DNA of 64,000 nt from Pseudomonas alloputida (GTDB lineage Bacteria > Pseudomonadota > Gammaproteobacteria > Pseudomonadales > Pseudomonadaceae), in NCBI RefSeq assembly GCF_021283545.2, contig NZ_CP128540.1, forward strand, positions 5,740,501 to 5,804,500, written 5' to 3'. The notes beneath the pieces were generated by a model that was not told the origin of the DNA, did not search any database, and saw nothing but the letters and a program-made list of their open reading frames with translations. How positions within the stretch are numbered: the stretch's first letter is position 1; each line of letters begins with the position of its first letter. Positions 48,944 through 58,093 of this stretch are shown here, one piece after another. Made by a program: the position numbers and the translations under genes.

Positions 48944-50215
48944 TCAGCGGATCAAGGCCCCCAGACCCTCGAGCAATCGCTGCAAAGCCCCCTGATTGGC
49001 CCGCATCACCGCCCTGCCCGCCTCACCCATGCGCTGGGCGTCCTGCGGCAGTTCCACCAGGCGGCGCACCGCGCCGGCCAGCCCGTCAGCATCATCCACC
49101 TGCTGCAACGCCCCCGCCTCGCGCAGCATCGCGCTGATTTCGAGGAAGTTGAACACATGCGGCCCCATGAGCACCGGCAAGGCCAGCGCCGCAGGCTCCA
49201 ACGGATTGTGCCCACCGGTCGGCACCAGGCTGCCACCGACGAAGGCAATGTCGGCCAGGGCATACAGGAACAGCAGTTCGCCCATGGTGTCGCCCAGCAA
49301 TACCCGCGTTTGCGCATCGACCAGCGTGCCGGCAGAGCGGCGCACGGTGGTGAACTGCTCGCTGCACAGCGCATGCACTGCATTGAAGCGCTCGGGATGG
49401 CGCGGCACCAGGATCAGCAAGGCATCGCCATGCACCTGCAACAACTGCCGATGCGCCTGCAGGATCAAGGCATCTTCACCGTCGTGGGTGCTGGCGGCAA
49501 TCCACACAGGGCGCTGGCCGCCCCCCAACTGTTCACGCAATGCCCTCGCGCGTGGCAGCAGCTGTTCGTCGATGGTCAGGTCGAACTTGATCGAGCCGGT
49601 GACTTGCACGCGCTCAGGGCGTGCACCCAGGTCACGGAAGCGCTGGGCCTCGGTTTCGGTCTGCACGGCGATCAGGCTCATCTCGGCCAGCATCGGCCGG
49701 GTCAGCCTGGCAAAGCGCCCATAGCCACGGGCCGAGCGCTCAGACAAGCGCGCATTGGCCAGCGCCACCGGAATGCCGCGCCTGGCACACTGGTGAATGT
49801 GGTTGGGCCAAAGCTCGGTTTCCATGATGATGCCCAGCTTAGGCTGCACATGATCGAGAAAACGCCCCGCCGCCCAAGGCAAGTCATAGGGCAGGTAGCA
49901 ATGCTGCACGCGTGGTTCGTTGGCGAACAGGGCGCGAATGCGTTCAGAGCCAGTAGGGGTCATGCAGGTCAGTGTGATCGGCAGCTCTGGGTAAGCCTTT
50001 AGCAAGGCACGCACCATGGGTGCGGCCGCAATGCTCTCGCCCACCGATACCGCGTGTACCCAGATACCACCCTGGCGCATGGCCGGCAGCTTGAAAGCAA
50101 AGCGCTCGCCGATACGCTGGCCGTAGGCCGGTGCCTTGCGCGCGCGCAGATACAGGCGCAGCGCAACCAGCGGCAGGCCCAGGTGAAACAGCAAGGTATA
50201 GAGAGTTCTGTTCAT
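48944..50215 (-). CDS. waaA: 3-deoxy-D-manno-octulosonic acid (Kdo) transferase WaaA
   Basis: WaaA adds Kdo residues to lipid IVA at the inner membrane, the first step of LPS core assembly. The 423-residue product starts MNRTLYTLLFHLGLPLVALR at 50215. It has an N-terminal membrane-associated helix, the GSVGES-type motif HAVSVGESIAAAPM, METELWPN and a C-terminal GT-B half with GSLVPTGGHNPLEPAALA. All are diagnostic of the family. It sits 11 bases downstream of the lysR stop on the same strand, so read-through from lysR is possible; LPS genes resume at hldE. Confidence 0.96.
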   Translation of the reverse strand: MNRTLYTLLFHLGLPLVALRLYLRARKAPAYGQRIGERFAFKLPAMRQGGIWVHAVSVGESIAAAPMVRALLKAYPELPITLTCMTPTGSERIRALFANEPRVQHCYLPYDLPWAAGRFLDHVQPKLGIIMETELWPNHIHQCARRGIPVALANARLSERSARGYGRFARLTRPMLAEMSLIAVQTETEAQRFRDLGARPERVQVTGSIKFDLTIDEQLLPRARALREQLGGGQRPVWIAASTHDGEDALILQAHRQLLQVHGDALLILVPRHPERFNAVHALCSEQFTTVRRSAGTLVDAQTRVLLGDTMGELLFLYALADIAFVGGSLVPTGGHNPLEPAALALPVLMGPHVFNFLEISAMLREAGALQQVDDADGLAGAVRRLVELPQDAQRMGEAGRAVMRANQGALQRLLEGLGALIR

Positions 50216-50226
50216 GGCGGCTAAGT

Positions 50227-51117
50227 CTACCCGATCGCGCGAAGGTGCACTGCAAAGCGCTCGGCCAGCCACTGCGCGGCCGGGCCCAGAGGTTCATCGC
50301 GGCGCCAGGCCAGCTCTGCCACCAAGGCCGGCGGCCGCCAGTCGCTGTCCAGTTCGACCATGTGCGCCTGGTAGGTCGGGTACTGCACCACATGCCGGGG
50401 TAACCAGGCCCAGCCAAGGCCGCGCATCAGCAGTTCGGCCATGGCGTAGAAACTGTCGGCACGCCATACCTGCGGGCTGATCGCCTCGCCGCCGGGGTAA
50501 CCGCTTTGTTGTGGCGTGATCAGCAACTGCCGGTGGCGGGCCAATTGTTGGCGGGTGACCCGGCCTTCGCCCGCCAGCGGGTGGCCGACCGCGCACACCG
50601 TGACCATCTCCACGCTGCCCAACGCACGGCGCTCCAAGGAAGCCGGGATGCTTTCGTGGAGGAAGAACAGGCCCAGATCGGCGCGCCGCTCCACCAGCTT
50701 GCGCGCCACATCGCCCTGGGCTCCGCTGGCCAGTTGCACCTCCAGGAACGGGTAGCGGCTCGCCAGTTCGTCGAGGCTGTCGATCACCGGCTGATACGGC
50801 ATGGCTTCGTCCTGCGCGACCCGCAGCAAGGCCTCCTGCCCGCGCATCAGGGCCAGGGCGCGGCCATCCAGGCGTTCGCACTGGCGTAACAATTCGCGGG
50901 CGTCCTCCAGCAAGGCGCTGCCGTTTTCAGTCAATTTCGGTTGCCGGCCGCTGCTGCGCTCGAACAGAGTGACCCCCAGGTCGGTTTCGAGCAGCGCGAT
51001 GGCACTGCTGATCGCCGACTGGGCTTTGTGCTGCTCACGTGCCACCGCGGAGAACGAGCGCAGTTCTGCAACGCGCAGAAAGGTACGCAATTGTTCAAGG
51101 TTCCACTGCTCGGCCAT
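50227..51117 (-). CDS. LysR-family transcriptional regulator divergent from the EmrE-type pump
   Basis: The 296-residue product (MAEQWNLEQLRTFLRVAELR) has the LysR winged helix-turn-helix at about 5-64 (REQHKAQSAISSAIALLETD) and a periplasmic-binding-like effector domain from about 90. The start at 51117 has GGGAG eight bases upstream. It is divergent from the SMR pump with 86 bases between, and an ATC-N9-GAT LysR box lies directly in front of its own ribosome-binding site. That suggests autorepression and control of the pump. The inducer cannot be read from the sequence. Confidence 0.92.
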   Translation of the reverse strand: MAEQWNLEQLRTFLRVAELRSFSAVAREQHKAQSAISSAIALLETDLGVTLFERSSGRQPKLTENGSALLEDARELLRQCERLDGRALALMRGQEALLRVAQDEAMPYQPVIDSLDELASRYPFLEVQLASGAQGDVARKLVERRADLGLFFLHESIPASLERRALGSVEMVTVCAVGHPLAGEGRVTRQQLARHRQLLITPQQSGYPGGEAISPQVWRADSFYAMAELLMRGLGWAWLPRHVVQYPTYQAHMVELDSDWRPPALVAELAWRRDEPLGPAAQWLAERFAVHLRAIG

Positions 51118-51119
51118 CA

Positions 51120-51142
51120 ACCTATCTCCCATATCGATAGGT
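51120..51142. promoter_or_regulatory. LysR-type operator (ATC-N9-GAT) between lysR and emrE
   Basis: ACCTATC-TCCCATATC-GATAGGT: seven-base inverted arms around nine bases, containing the known LTTR box pattern ATC-N9-GAT (T-N11-A). It overlaps the leader of lysR and lies about 62-84 bases before the pump start codon, the normal place for the high-affinity LTTR site. Confidence 0.75.
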
Positions 51143-51148
51143 AATGAC

Positions 51149-51176
51149 TTTACCCCATCCAGGCAACGTCTAGAAT
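51149..51176 (+). promoter_or_regulatory. Candidate promoter of the EmrE-type pump
   Basis: TTTACC (51149-51154), 16 bases, TAGAAT (51171-51176), 28 bases before the ATG. The -35 is poor, as expected for an activator-dependent promoter next to an LTTR site. Confidence 0.45.
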
Positions 51177-51203
51177 GCCCGCTCAGTAACGGAGGATCCT
51201 GCC

Positions 51204-51536
51204 ATGAATGCCTATACCTACCTCGCCATTGCCATCTGCGCCGAAGTCATCGCCACCGCCTCGATGAAGGCGGTGAAAGGCCTGAGCACGCCGTTGCCAC
51301 TGCTGCTGATGGTGGTTGGCTATGGCATTGCGTTCTGGATGCTGACGCTGGTGGTCCGCAGCATTCCGGTGGGGATTGCCTACGCCATCTGGTCGGGGCT
51401 GGGGATTGTGCTGATCAGTGTGGCGGCGCTGGTGATCTATGGGCAGAAGCTGGATATGCCGGCGATGCTTGGCATGGCCATGATCGTGGGTGGCGTGGTG
51501 GTGATTCAGCTGTTCTCGAAGACCGCTGGGCATTGA
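51204..51536 (+). CDS. EmrE-type small multidrug resistance efflux protein
   Basis: A 110-residue, four-TM proton antiporter of the SMR family that acts as an antiparallel dimer. The essential Glu14 is in AICAEVIATASMKAVKG. The segment PVGIAYAIWSGLGIVLIS is nearly identical to the EmrE signature, and the C-terminus (LDMPAMLGMAMIVGGVVVIQ) also tracks EmrE. This favours polyaromatic-cation efflux over the guanidinium (Gdx/SugE) type. GGAGG precedes the start. Expression is probably set by the divergent LysR protein. Confidence 0.93.
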   Translation: MNAYTYLAIAICAEVIATASMKAVKGLSTPLPLLLMVVGYGIAFWMLTLVVRSIPVGIAYAIWSGLGIVLISVAALVIYGQKLDMPAMLGMAMIVGGVVVIQLFSKTAGH

Positions 51537-51624
51537 GAGCCCTTGTGCGGGGCTCGCCGACGATAGGGCCATCTCAGGTATAGCCTGTATACTTGCCAGC
51601 TGTCCCAGTCTTCGAGGTACCGCC

Positions 51625-52800
51625 ATGCCATCTGCCATTTCCACTGACGTGCTGATCGTCGGCGCCGGGGTCGCAGGCCTTTGGCTCAATGCCCGCCTGC
51701 GCCGCCTGGGCTACTCGACAGTGCTGGTGGAGCGCGCCAGCCTTGGCGGCGAGCAGACCATCAAGTCGCAGGGCATCATCCACGGCGGCACCAAATACGC
51801 CCTGCACGGCGCCCTGACCGGCGCCTCGGAAGCCATCGCCGACATGCCGCGCCGCTGGCGCGAGGCCTTGGCCGGCAACGGCGAACTCGACCTCAGTCGT
51901 ACCCGCCTGCTCTCCGATGCCCACTACCTGTGGTCGCCGGGCACCTTGGCCGGCAACCTCACAAGCTTCTTCGCCAGCAAGGCCGTGCGCGGCCGGGTCG
52001 ACCAGGTCAAGGGTGACCAGTTGCCACCGGCACTGCAGGACCGCGCGTTCAAGGGCAAGGTGTACCGCCTGGCGGAACTGGTGGTCGATGTCCCGAGCCT
52101 GCTGGCCAACCTGGCCGAGCTGGCCGGCGAGTCCTTGCTGGCAGGTGAACGCATCGAACCCTTGCGTGAAGGTAATGCGTTGGTCGGCCTGCGCGTGGAC
52201 GACCGGGAAATCCGTGCCCAACGCATCGTATTGAGCGCCGGAGCCGGCACCGAAGGCTTGCTGCAGGCGCTGGGCCTGGATCAGCCGGCCATGCAAACCC
52301 GCCCGCTGCACATGGTCATGGCCAAGGGCCCGAACCTCAAACCTTTGTACGCCCACTGCCTCGGCGGCGGGCCCAAGCCGCGGGTAACGGTGACCACCCA
52401 TCCGGCAGCCGATGGCCAGTGGGTCTGGTACCTCGGTGGGGACCTGGCCGAAGCCGATGGCGTGGCGCGCGAGCCTGCAGCGCAGATTGCCGCAGCGCAG
52501 AAGGAAATCGACAACCTGCTGCCATGGGTCGATCAGAGCCTGGTGCGCTGGGCCACACTGCGCGTCGACCGCGCTGAGCCTGCACAATCCGGCCTGGCAC
52601 GCCCGGACAACGCCTTCCTTGCCGACCAGCAGCGCCTGCTGGTGGGCTGGCCGACCAAACTGGCACTGGCACCGGACTTCAGCGACCGGGTAATCAGCCA
52701 CCTGGAGCGCGACGGCATTCGTCCACAAGCACAGGCCGACCTGACCGACCTGCCACGCCCTCCGCTGGGCGTACCGGCCTGGGAGCAACTGCTGCCATGA
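51625..52800 (+). CDS. FAD-dependent oxidoreductase (DAO fold)
   Basis: The 391-residue product begins with a Rossmann FAD motif (VLIVGAGVAGLWLNARLRR). It then has ERASLGGEQTIKSQGIIHGG, where a Gly-rich loop and SQGI(I/V)H motif resemble glycerol-3-phosphate and amino-acid oxidoreductases of the DAO superfamily. A second dinucleotide-binding strand (RIVLSAGAGTEGLLQALGL) follows. No TM segment or signal. The substrate is unknown to me. Its stop overlaps the start of the aldo/keto reductase (ATGA), so both are made together. Confidence 0.85.
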   Translation: MPSAISTDVLIVGAGVAGLWLNARLRRLGYSTVLVERASLGGEQTIKSQGIIHGGTKYALHGALTGASEAIADMPRRWREALAGNGELDLSRTRLLSDAHYLWSPGTLAGNLTSFFASKAVRGRVDQVKGDQLPPALQDRAFKGKVYRLAELVVDVPSLLANLAELAGESLLAGERIEPLREGNALVGLRVDDREIRAQRIVLSAGAGTEGLLQALGLDQPAMQTRPLHMVMAKGPNLKPLYAHCLGGGPKPRVTVTTHPAADGQWVWYLGGDLAEADGVAREPAAQIAAAQKEIDNLLPWVDQSLVRWATLRVDRAEPAQSGLARPDNAFLADQQRLLVGWPTKLALAPDFSDRVISHLERDGIRPQAQADLTDLPRPPLGVPAWEQLLP

Positions 52801-53609
52801 GCCTGCCAACCCTGCACGCATTCCATCGCCCGCTGGGCAGCACCGGCCTCAAGGTCTCGCCACTGGGCCTCGGCACGGTCAAGCTGGGTCGCGATCAGGG
52901 CGTGAAGTACCCCACGGGCTTCACTATCCCCGGCGATGAAGACGCCCGCCTGTTACTGGCTCAGGCCCGCGAGCTTGGCATCAACCTGATCGACACCGCC
53001 CCGGCCTACGGCCACAGCGAAGAACGCCTGGGCCCGCTGCTGCGCGGCCAACGTGATGAATGGGTAATCGTCAGCAAGGTCGGTGAAGAGTTCGAGGAAG
53101 GCCTGTCGCATTTCGACTTCAGCGCTGCCCACACCCGCCGCTCGGTGGAGCGCAGCCTGCGCCGGCTCGAAACCGACCGCATCGAACTGGTGCTGGTGCA
53201 TTCCGACGGCAACGACCTGGCCATCCTCGAACAGCAGGAGGTCTACCAGACCCTGGCCGAACTCAAGCAGGAGGGCAAGATCCTCGGTTTCGGGCTGTCC
53301 GGCAAGACCGTCGCCGGCGGCCTGAAGGCACTGGAGCAAGGCGACTGCGCCATGGTCACCTACAACCTCAACGAACAGGCAGAACGCCCGGTGCTGGACT
53401 ACGCTGCCGAACACGGCAAGGCCATCCTGGTAAAAAAGGCCTTGGCGAGCGGGCATATCTGCCTGGCCCCGGGCGTCGACCCGGTGCAGGCCAGCTTCGA
53501 GCTGCTGTTCGCCCACCCGGGCGTCAGCAGTGCTATTGTCGGCACCATCAACCCGTTGCACCTGGCCCACAACGTGGCCACCGTCGCCCGTATCCTGGGC
53601 CAGCATTGA
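52797..53609 (+). CDS. Aldo/keto reductase
   Basis: The 270-residue product is a TIM-barrel NADPH-dependent oxidoreductase. It has the catalytic Asp/Tyr pair in INLIDTAPAYGHSEERLGPL, Lys in VIVSKVGEEFEEG and His in LVLVHSDGNDL. The C-terminal cofactor region includes ASFELLFAHPGVSSAIVGT. It is shorter than classic AKRs (~320) but complete for the bacterial subgroup. Translational coupling to the FAD enzyme suggests a shared pathway, not identified. Its end is 58 bases before the Nudix-like gene. Confidence 0.9.
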   Translation: MSLPTLHAFHRPLGSTGLKVSPLGLGTVKLGRDQGVKYPTGFTIPGDEDARLLLAQARELGINLIDTAPAYGHSEERLGPLLRGQRDEWVIVSKVGEEFEEGLSHFDFSAAHTRRSVERSLRRLETDRIELVLVHSDGNDLAILEQQEVYQTLAELKQEGKILGFGLSGKTVAGGLKALEQGDCAMVTYNLNEQAERPVLDYAAEHGKAILVKKALASGHICLAPGVDPVQASFELLFAHPGVSSAIVGTINPLHLAHNVATVARILGQH

Positions 53610-53667
53610 GTTACCTCAGGCTCCCGACTCAGGGACTGAAGACTGACCCGACGCAAGGAGGAGCCTC

Positions 53668-54636
53668 GTGGCGCGAACGCTGATCCGCAAGAACCCGAGC
53701 AACTTCAAGACACTACCACTGCATGTCGAGGCCACGCCCGAAGGCTTGATTTACCAAAGCATCGGCATGCCGCTGAACTTTGCCCAGACCCAGCAACGGC
53801 GCAAGGCCATCCAGTTACCCGATACACAACACTTCGTGGTCGAACTGGCCAACCTGGGCGTGTCAGTGCGCCTCACGCTGCATTGGCAGAACCGCGATTA
53901 CTGGGTACTGGTGCGTCAGCGCCGCCAAGACCGTGGCGATGTGGTACTGAAACTGATTTCCGGTTATGTACCGGCGCAGGAGCTGAACCTGCCACTGCAC
54001 ACGGCCGTACAGGAAGTGGCCGAGGAGTGCCTGCTGGAAACCCCGGAAGGTTGGCTGGGCGGGCGCTTCAACGACACCTGGCTGCCCATCCCCTACGCCG
54101 CCGCCCTGCACTACCGCGAAACACCCCACTTCGTGCTGGCTCCGGAGTCCGGTGCCGCACGCCCGGTGCATTGCGGCAAACTGATGCTACTGGAGCGCCC
54201 ACGGGCCTATGTGCACCTGCCCACCGCTTCGCTACAGCTGATCTATGACATGCGCCTGCAAGTGCCCCGGGACGCCAAGAAACTCAGCTTGTTCCACGTT
54301 GACGAGCGGCTGGAGGGCGACCATCTGGTGGCGCGGCTCAACCGCAAACGGCCCGACCTGTACCTGATGCCGTTGAAGGACGGCCAGCCACTGGCAGAGC
54401 TGTACACGCTGAAAAAGGATGAACTGGTGCCGGCGAGTACGCGTGGGCTGTACCTGGCAGAAAGTTTTGCCCGGCAGGAAGGCTGGGTGGTGGCAGATGA
54501 ACGGGTACGCTGGAAGGATTGGGTGAAGCAGCAGGGGTTGGTGGAAAGCAAGCCCGCACGGGCGTCGCACTTGCAACGCTTTGGCGACAAGGCGCGAGCG
54601 CTGCTGGAGCGGGCGCGGTCCTCGCTGAACAAGTGA
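53668..54636 (+). CDS. Conserved protein with Nudix-like motif
   Basis: The 322-residue protein is conserved beside hldE in pseudomonads. I do not know its function, and database names such as metal ABC transporter ATPase are not supported: there is no Walker motif. It has a Nudix-box-like stretch LPLHTAVQEVAEECLLET, with QEVAEE standing in for REUXEE, inside an all-beta region (SVRLTLHWQNRDYWVLVRQR). The C-terminal third is basic. The start is a GTG at 53668 with a very strong AAGGAGGAG. No signal peptide or TM. Confidence 0.7.
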   Translation: MARTLIRKNPSNFKTLPLHVEATPEGLIYQSIGMPLNFAQTQQRRKAIQLPDTQHFVVELANLGVSVRLTLHWQNRDYWVLVRQRRQDRGDVVLKLISGYVPAQELNLPLHTAVQEVAEECLLETPEGWLGGRFNDTWLPIPYAAALHYRETPHFVLAPESGAARPVHCGKLMLLERPRAYVHLPTASLQLIYDMRLQVPRDAKKLSLFHVDERLEGDHLVARLNRKRPDLYLMPLKDGQPLAELYTLKKDELVPASTRGLYLAESFARQEGWVVADERVRWKDWVKQQGLVESKPARASHLQRFGDKARALLERARSSLNK

Positions 54637-54660
54637 CATCCCGAAAGCTTTCACCTGCTT

Positions 54661-54686
54661 GCTGGAGCGGGTAAACCCGCCCCAGC
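54661..54686. repeat. REP-like hairpin between convergent genes
   Basis: GCTGGAGCGGGTAAACCCGC followed by CCCAGC folds into an interrupted stem (CTGG-A-GCGGG / CCCGC-C-CCAG). It lies between the convergent Nudix-like gene and hldE and probably acts as a transcript barrier; there is no U tract. Confidence 0.6.
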
Positions 54687-54717
54687 AGAGGGCCGCCGAA
54701 GCGACCCCAAGGTCAGA

Positions 54718-56139
54718 TCAGTTCTTGCGAATTTTCTCGACAATCGCCGTGGTCGAGCTGTTCTCGACCAGCCCCAGCACCTTCACGGTGCCGCCATAGC
54801 CCTTGACGATATCAGCACCCACCACCTGGTCGATGCCATAGTCGCCCCCCTTCACCAACACATCCGGCTTGACCTGGCTCAGCAGGTTTTCCGGGGTGCC
54901 TTCCGGGAAACTGATCACCCAGTCCACCGCGCCCAGACCGGCCAGCACGGCCATACGCCGGTCAACGCTGTTGATCGGCCGGCCCGGCCCTTTCAGGCGG
55001 CTTACCGAGGCATCGTCGTTTACCGCAACGATCAGGCGATCACCCTGGGCCCGCGCCTGCTCCAGGTAAGTGACATGCCCGGCATGCAGGATGTCGAAGC
55101 AGCCATTGGTAAAGACGATCTTCTCGTTGTGCGCCCGCGCGTCATCAATGGCCAGCAGCAGTTGCTCAAGGCCCAGCACGCCGCGTTCGGAGCCTTCCTC
55201 ACGCTGGATGGCCCGGCGCAGCTCAGGGGCGCTGATGGCAGCCGTACCCAGCTTGCCGACCACAATGCCCGCTGCCAGGTTAGCCAGGGCCACCGCATGG
55301 GGCAGGTCCTCACCCGCGGCAATGGCCGCGGCAAGGGTGGAAATGACAGTATCGCCGGCACCGGTCACATCGAACACTTCGCGTGCCCGCGCAGGCAGGT
55401 GCAACGCCGGCTGACCAACACGCAACAGGGTCATGCCATGCTCACCGCGGGTGACCAGCAAGGCGCCCAGGTCCAGGTCCTGCAGCAACTGCAAGCCCTT
55501 GGCGACCAGTTCGGCCTCATCGACGCAACGGCCGACGATGGTCTCGAACTCGCTGAGGTTCGGGGTAATCAGGCTAGCGCCACGGTAGATGGAAAAGTCC
55601 TTGCCCTTGGGGTCGGCCAGCACCGGAATGCCCTTGGCCCGCGCCGCCTGGATCAGGTTTTGGTGATTTTTCAGTGCGCCTTTGCCGTAGTCGGACAGGA
55701 CCAGCACCTTGACGCCTTCGAGCAGGCTGTCGACCTCCGCGCCCAGCGACAGTGGGTCGGTGGCGAACGGCTCTTCGAAATCGATACGCAGCAGCTGCTG
55801 GTGACGGCTCATGACCCGCAGCTTGACGATAGTCGGCTGGTGCGCGATGCGCTGGAACACCGAACGGACACCGGCAGCCTGCAGGCTGTTGGCCAGGCTG
55901 TCAGCAGCCTCATCCTGGCCGGTGACGCCGATCAGCGAAGCCGGCGCGCCCAGCGCAGCAATGTTCAAGGCAACGTTGGCCGCGCCGCCGGGGCGATCCT
56001 CGATCTGATCGACCTTGACCACCGGGACTGGCGCTTCAGGCGAAATACGCGAAGTACCGCCATGCCAGTAGCGGTCGAGCATGACATCGCCGACCACCAG
56101 TACCGGGGCTTGATCGAAACGCGGCATGGACAACTTCAT
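54718..56139 (-). CDS. hldE: Bifunctional heptose 7-phosphate kinase / heptose 1-phosphate adenylyltransferase HldE
   Basis: HldE supplies ADP-L-glycero-D-manno-heptose precursors for the LPS inner core. The 473-residue product starts [20 protein letters not shown]. The N-terminal PfkB kinase domain has [17 protein letters not shown] and the anion-hole motif [16 protein letters not shown]. The C-terminal nucleotidyltransferase domain has [20 protein letters not shown] with the HxGH site. Both halves are intact. It follows msbA on the same strand after 130 bases. Confidence 0.97.
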   Translation of the reverse strand: MKLSMPRFDQAPVLVVGDVMLDRYWHGGTSRISPEAPVPVVKVDQIEDRPGGAANVALNIAALGAPASLIGVTGQDEAADSLANSLQAAGVRSVFQRIAHQPTIVKLRVMSRHQQLLRIDFEEPFATDPLSLGAEVDSLLEGVKVLVLSDYGKGALKNHQNLIQAARAKGIPVLADPKGKDFSIYRGASLITPNLSEFETIVGRCVDEAELVAKGLQLLQDLDLGALLVTRGEHGMTLLRVGQPALHLPARAREVFDVTGAGDTVISTLAAAIAAGEDLPHAVALANLAAGIVVGKLGTAAISAPELRRAIQREEGSERGVLGLEQLLLAIDDARAHNEKIVFTNGCFDILHAGHVTYLEQARAQGDRLIVAVNDDASVSRLKGPGRPINSVDRRMAVLAGLGAVDWVISFPEGTPENLLSQVKPDVLVKGGDYGIDQVVGADIVKGYGGTVKVLGLVENSSTTAIVEKIRKN

Positions 56140-56269
56140 GGGCAACCCATATGGAAATAATGAACAGGGGCAGGATATTAGCACAGGGTAGTCAATGGCT
56201 TTATGGCCAGATCATCCCTGGAAAATTCCCGTGACAATCGAGGCCATGACGGCCCCGATCAAGGAGGGT

Positions 56270-58078
56270 TCAGGTGATATCGGCCTTGGCCGGCTCATCC
56301 AGCCCCATGGCATGCAAACGGGCATAATGGCCATTAGCCGCAAGCAGCTCGGTGTGAGTACCGCGCTCGACCAGGCGGCCCTGGTCCATGACAAGGATCT
56401 GGTCAGCCTTCTCGATGGTCGACAGGCGATGGGCAATCACCAGCGTGGTACGGCCTTGCATCACGTGGTCCAGGGCGGCCTGGATATGCCGCTCGGACTC
56501 GGTATCCAACGCCGAAGTCGCTTCGTCGAGGATCAGCAACGGCGCGTTTTTAAGCAGCGCACGGGCAATTGCCAGGCGCTGGCGCTGGCCACCGGAAAGC
56601 AGTACACCGTTCTCACCCACTTCGGTATCGAAGCCCTTTGGCAGCCGGTCGACGAATTCCTTGGCATAGGCATCGGCCGCGGCGGCTTCGATGTCTGCGC
56701 GCGGCGCGCCGGCCAGATCGCCATAAGCGATGTTGTTGGCCACGGTGTCGTTGAACAGGGTGACATGCTGGGTGACTTGCGAAACATGGCGACGCAGGTT
56801 ACGCAGGCGATAGTGCTCGATCTCCACGCCATCGAGCAGGATCTGCCCCTTGTCGTGGTGATAGAAGCGCGGGATCAGCGCCGCCAGGGTGGACTTGCCA
56901 CTGCCGGAGCGGCCGACCAGGGCGATCATCTGCCCGGGCTCGGCGACAAAACTGATATCGCTCAGCACTTCACGCTCGGTACCCGGGTAGGTAAAGCTCA
57001 GGTTACGCACTTCCAGGCGCCCTTCCACGCGTTCCTTCTCGACCGTACCAGTGTCCACTTCAGGCGCTTCGTCCAGTTGCTCGAAGATGCTCTCGGCACC
57101 TGCCAGGCCCTTCTGGATGGTCGAGCTGACTTCCGACAACTGGCGAATCGGCTTGGGCAGCAGGCCGGCAGCGGTGATATACGCCACCAGGTCACCAGCA
57201 GTAGAGTCCCCGCGCAGGAACAACACCAGGAACATCAGCGCAGCCATGGCGCTGTAGATCACCAGCTGAAGCATCGGCGTGTACAGCGAGCCGGTCTTGG
57301 TCATGCGCAGTTGCTTGTCGGTGTTGCTCTGGCTGGCCTGGCCGAATCGCTGCTGTTCGTAGGCCTCGCCACCGAAGCTACGGACCACGCGGTAACCCTG
57401 GATGGTTTCCGAGGCAACGTGGGTGACGTCGCCCATGGCTACCTGGATTTTCTTGCTCTGCTTGCGGAATTTCTTGCTGGCGATGCTGACCATAACCGCA
57501 ATCACCGGCAAGATGGCGACCATCACCAGGGTCAGGTGCCAGTTCATCCAAAGCAGGTAGGCAAACAGGAACACCACGGTCAGGCCTTCGCGGATCACCA
57601 CCTTGATGGCGTCGGTAGCGGCGCCGGTGACCATGGTCACATTGAAGGTGATGCGCGAAATCAGGTGCCCGGAGTTGTGGTTGTCGAAGTAGCGGTTGGG
57701 CAACACCAGCAGCTTGTTGAACAATGCCACCCGCAGGTCATGCACCAGGCTCAGAGAGACCTTGGCCAGGAAGTAGTTGCCGAGGAACGAGCCCAGGCCC
57801 TGCCACGCAGCGATCAGGATGATCAGCAGCGGCACCGCCTGCAGCAGTTGCAGGTCGCGCAGGTAGGGGACGTTGGGGAACAATACCGCTTCGGGGTTGC
57901 TCAGCCCATCGACGAAGTACTTGAGGATGCCGGCCAGCATTGGCTGGGTCGAGGCAAAGATCACGAAACCGACAATGCTCAGCAGGAAAATGCCGACATA
58001 GGGTTTCACATAGCTCAACAGCCGGAAGTAGATCTTCAGGCTGGAGGTGTGCTCCGCTGGTCGCGGTGTTTCGGCCAT
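56270..58078 (-). CDS. msbA: Lipid A/LPS flippase MsbA
   Basis: MsbA is an inner-membrane ABC half-transporter that flips core-lipid A to the periplasmic leaflet. The 602-residue product has a six-TM domain (about 20-320; KPYVGIFLLSIVGFVIFAST as TM1) and a nucleotide-binding domain with Walker A VGRSGSGKST, signature LLSGGQRQRLA and Walker B LLILDEATSALD. The placement between the O-antigen ligase-like gene and hldE supports the LPS role over a drug-export role. It ends 130 bases before hldE. Confidence 0.95.
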   Translation of the reverse strand: MAETPRPAEHTSSLKIYFRLLSYVKPYVGIFLLSIVGFVIFASTQPMLAGILKYFVDGLSNPEAVLFPNVPYLRDLQLLQAVPLLIILIAAWQGLGSFLGNYFLAKVSLSLVHDLRVALFNKLLVLPNRYFDNHNSGHLISRITFNVTMVTGAATDAIKVVIREGLTVVFLFAYLLWMNWHLTLVMVAILPVIAVMVSIASKKFRKQSKKIQVAMGDVTHVASETIQGYRVVRSFGGEAYEQQRFGQASQSNTDKQLRMTKTGSLYTPMLQLVIYSAMAALMFLVLFLRGDSTAGDLVAYITAAGLLPKPIRQLSEVSSTIQKGLAGAESIFEQLDEAPEVDTGTVEKERVEGRLEVRNLSFTYPGTEREVLSDISFVAEPGQMIALVGRSGSGKSTLAALIPRFYHHDKGQILLDGVEIEHYRLRNLRRHVSQVTQHVTLFNDTVANNIAYGDLAGAPRADIEAAAADAYAKEFVDRLPKGFDTEVGENGVLLSGGQRQRLAIARALLKNAPLLILDEATSALDTESERHIQAALDHVMQGRTTLVIAHRLSTIEKADQILVMDQGRLVERGTHTELLAANGHYARLHAMGLDEPAKADIT

Positions 58079-58093
58079 TATCGAGCTCGCTGT

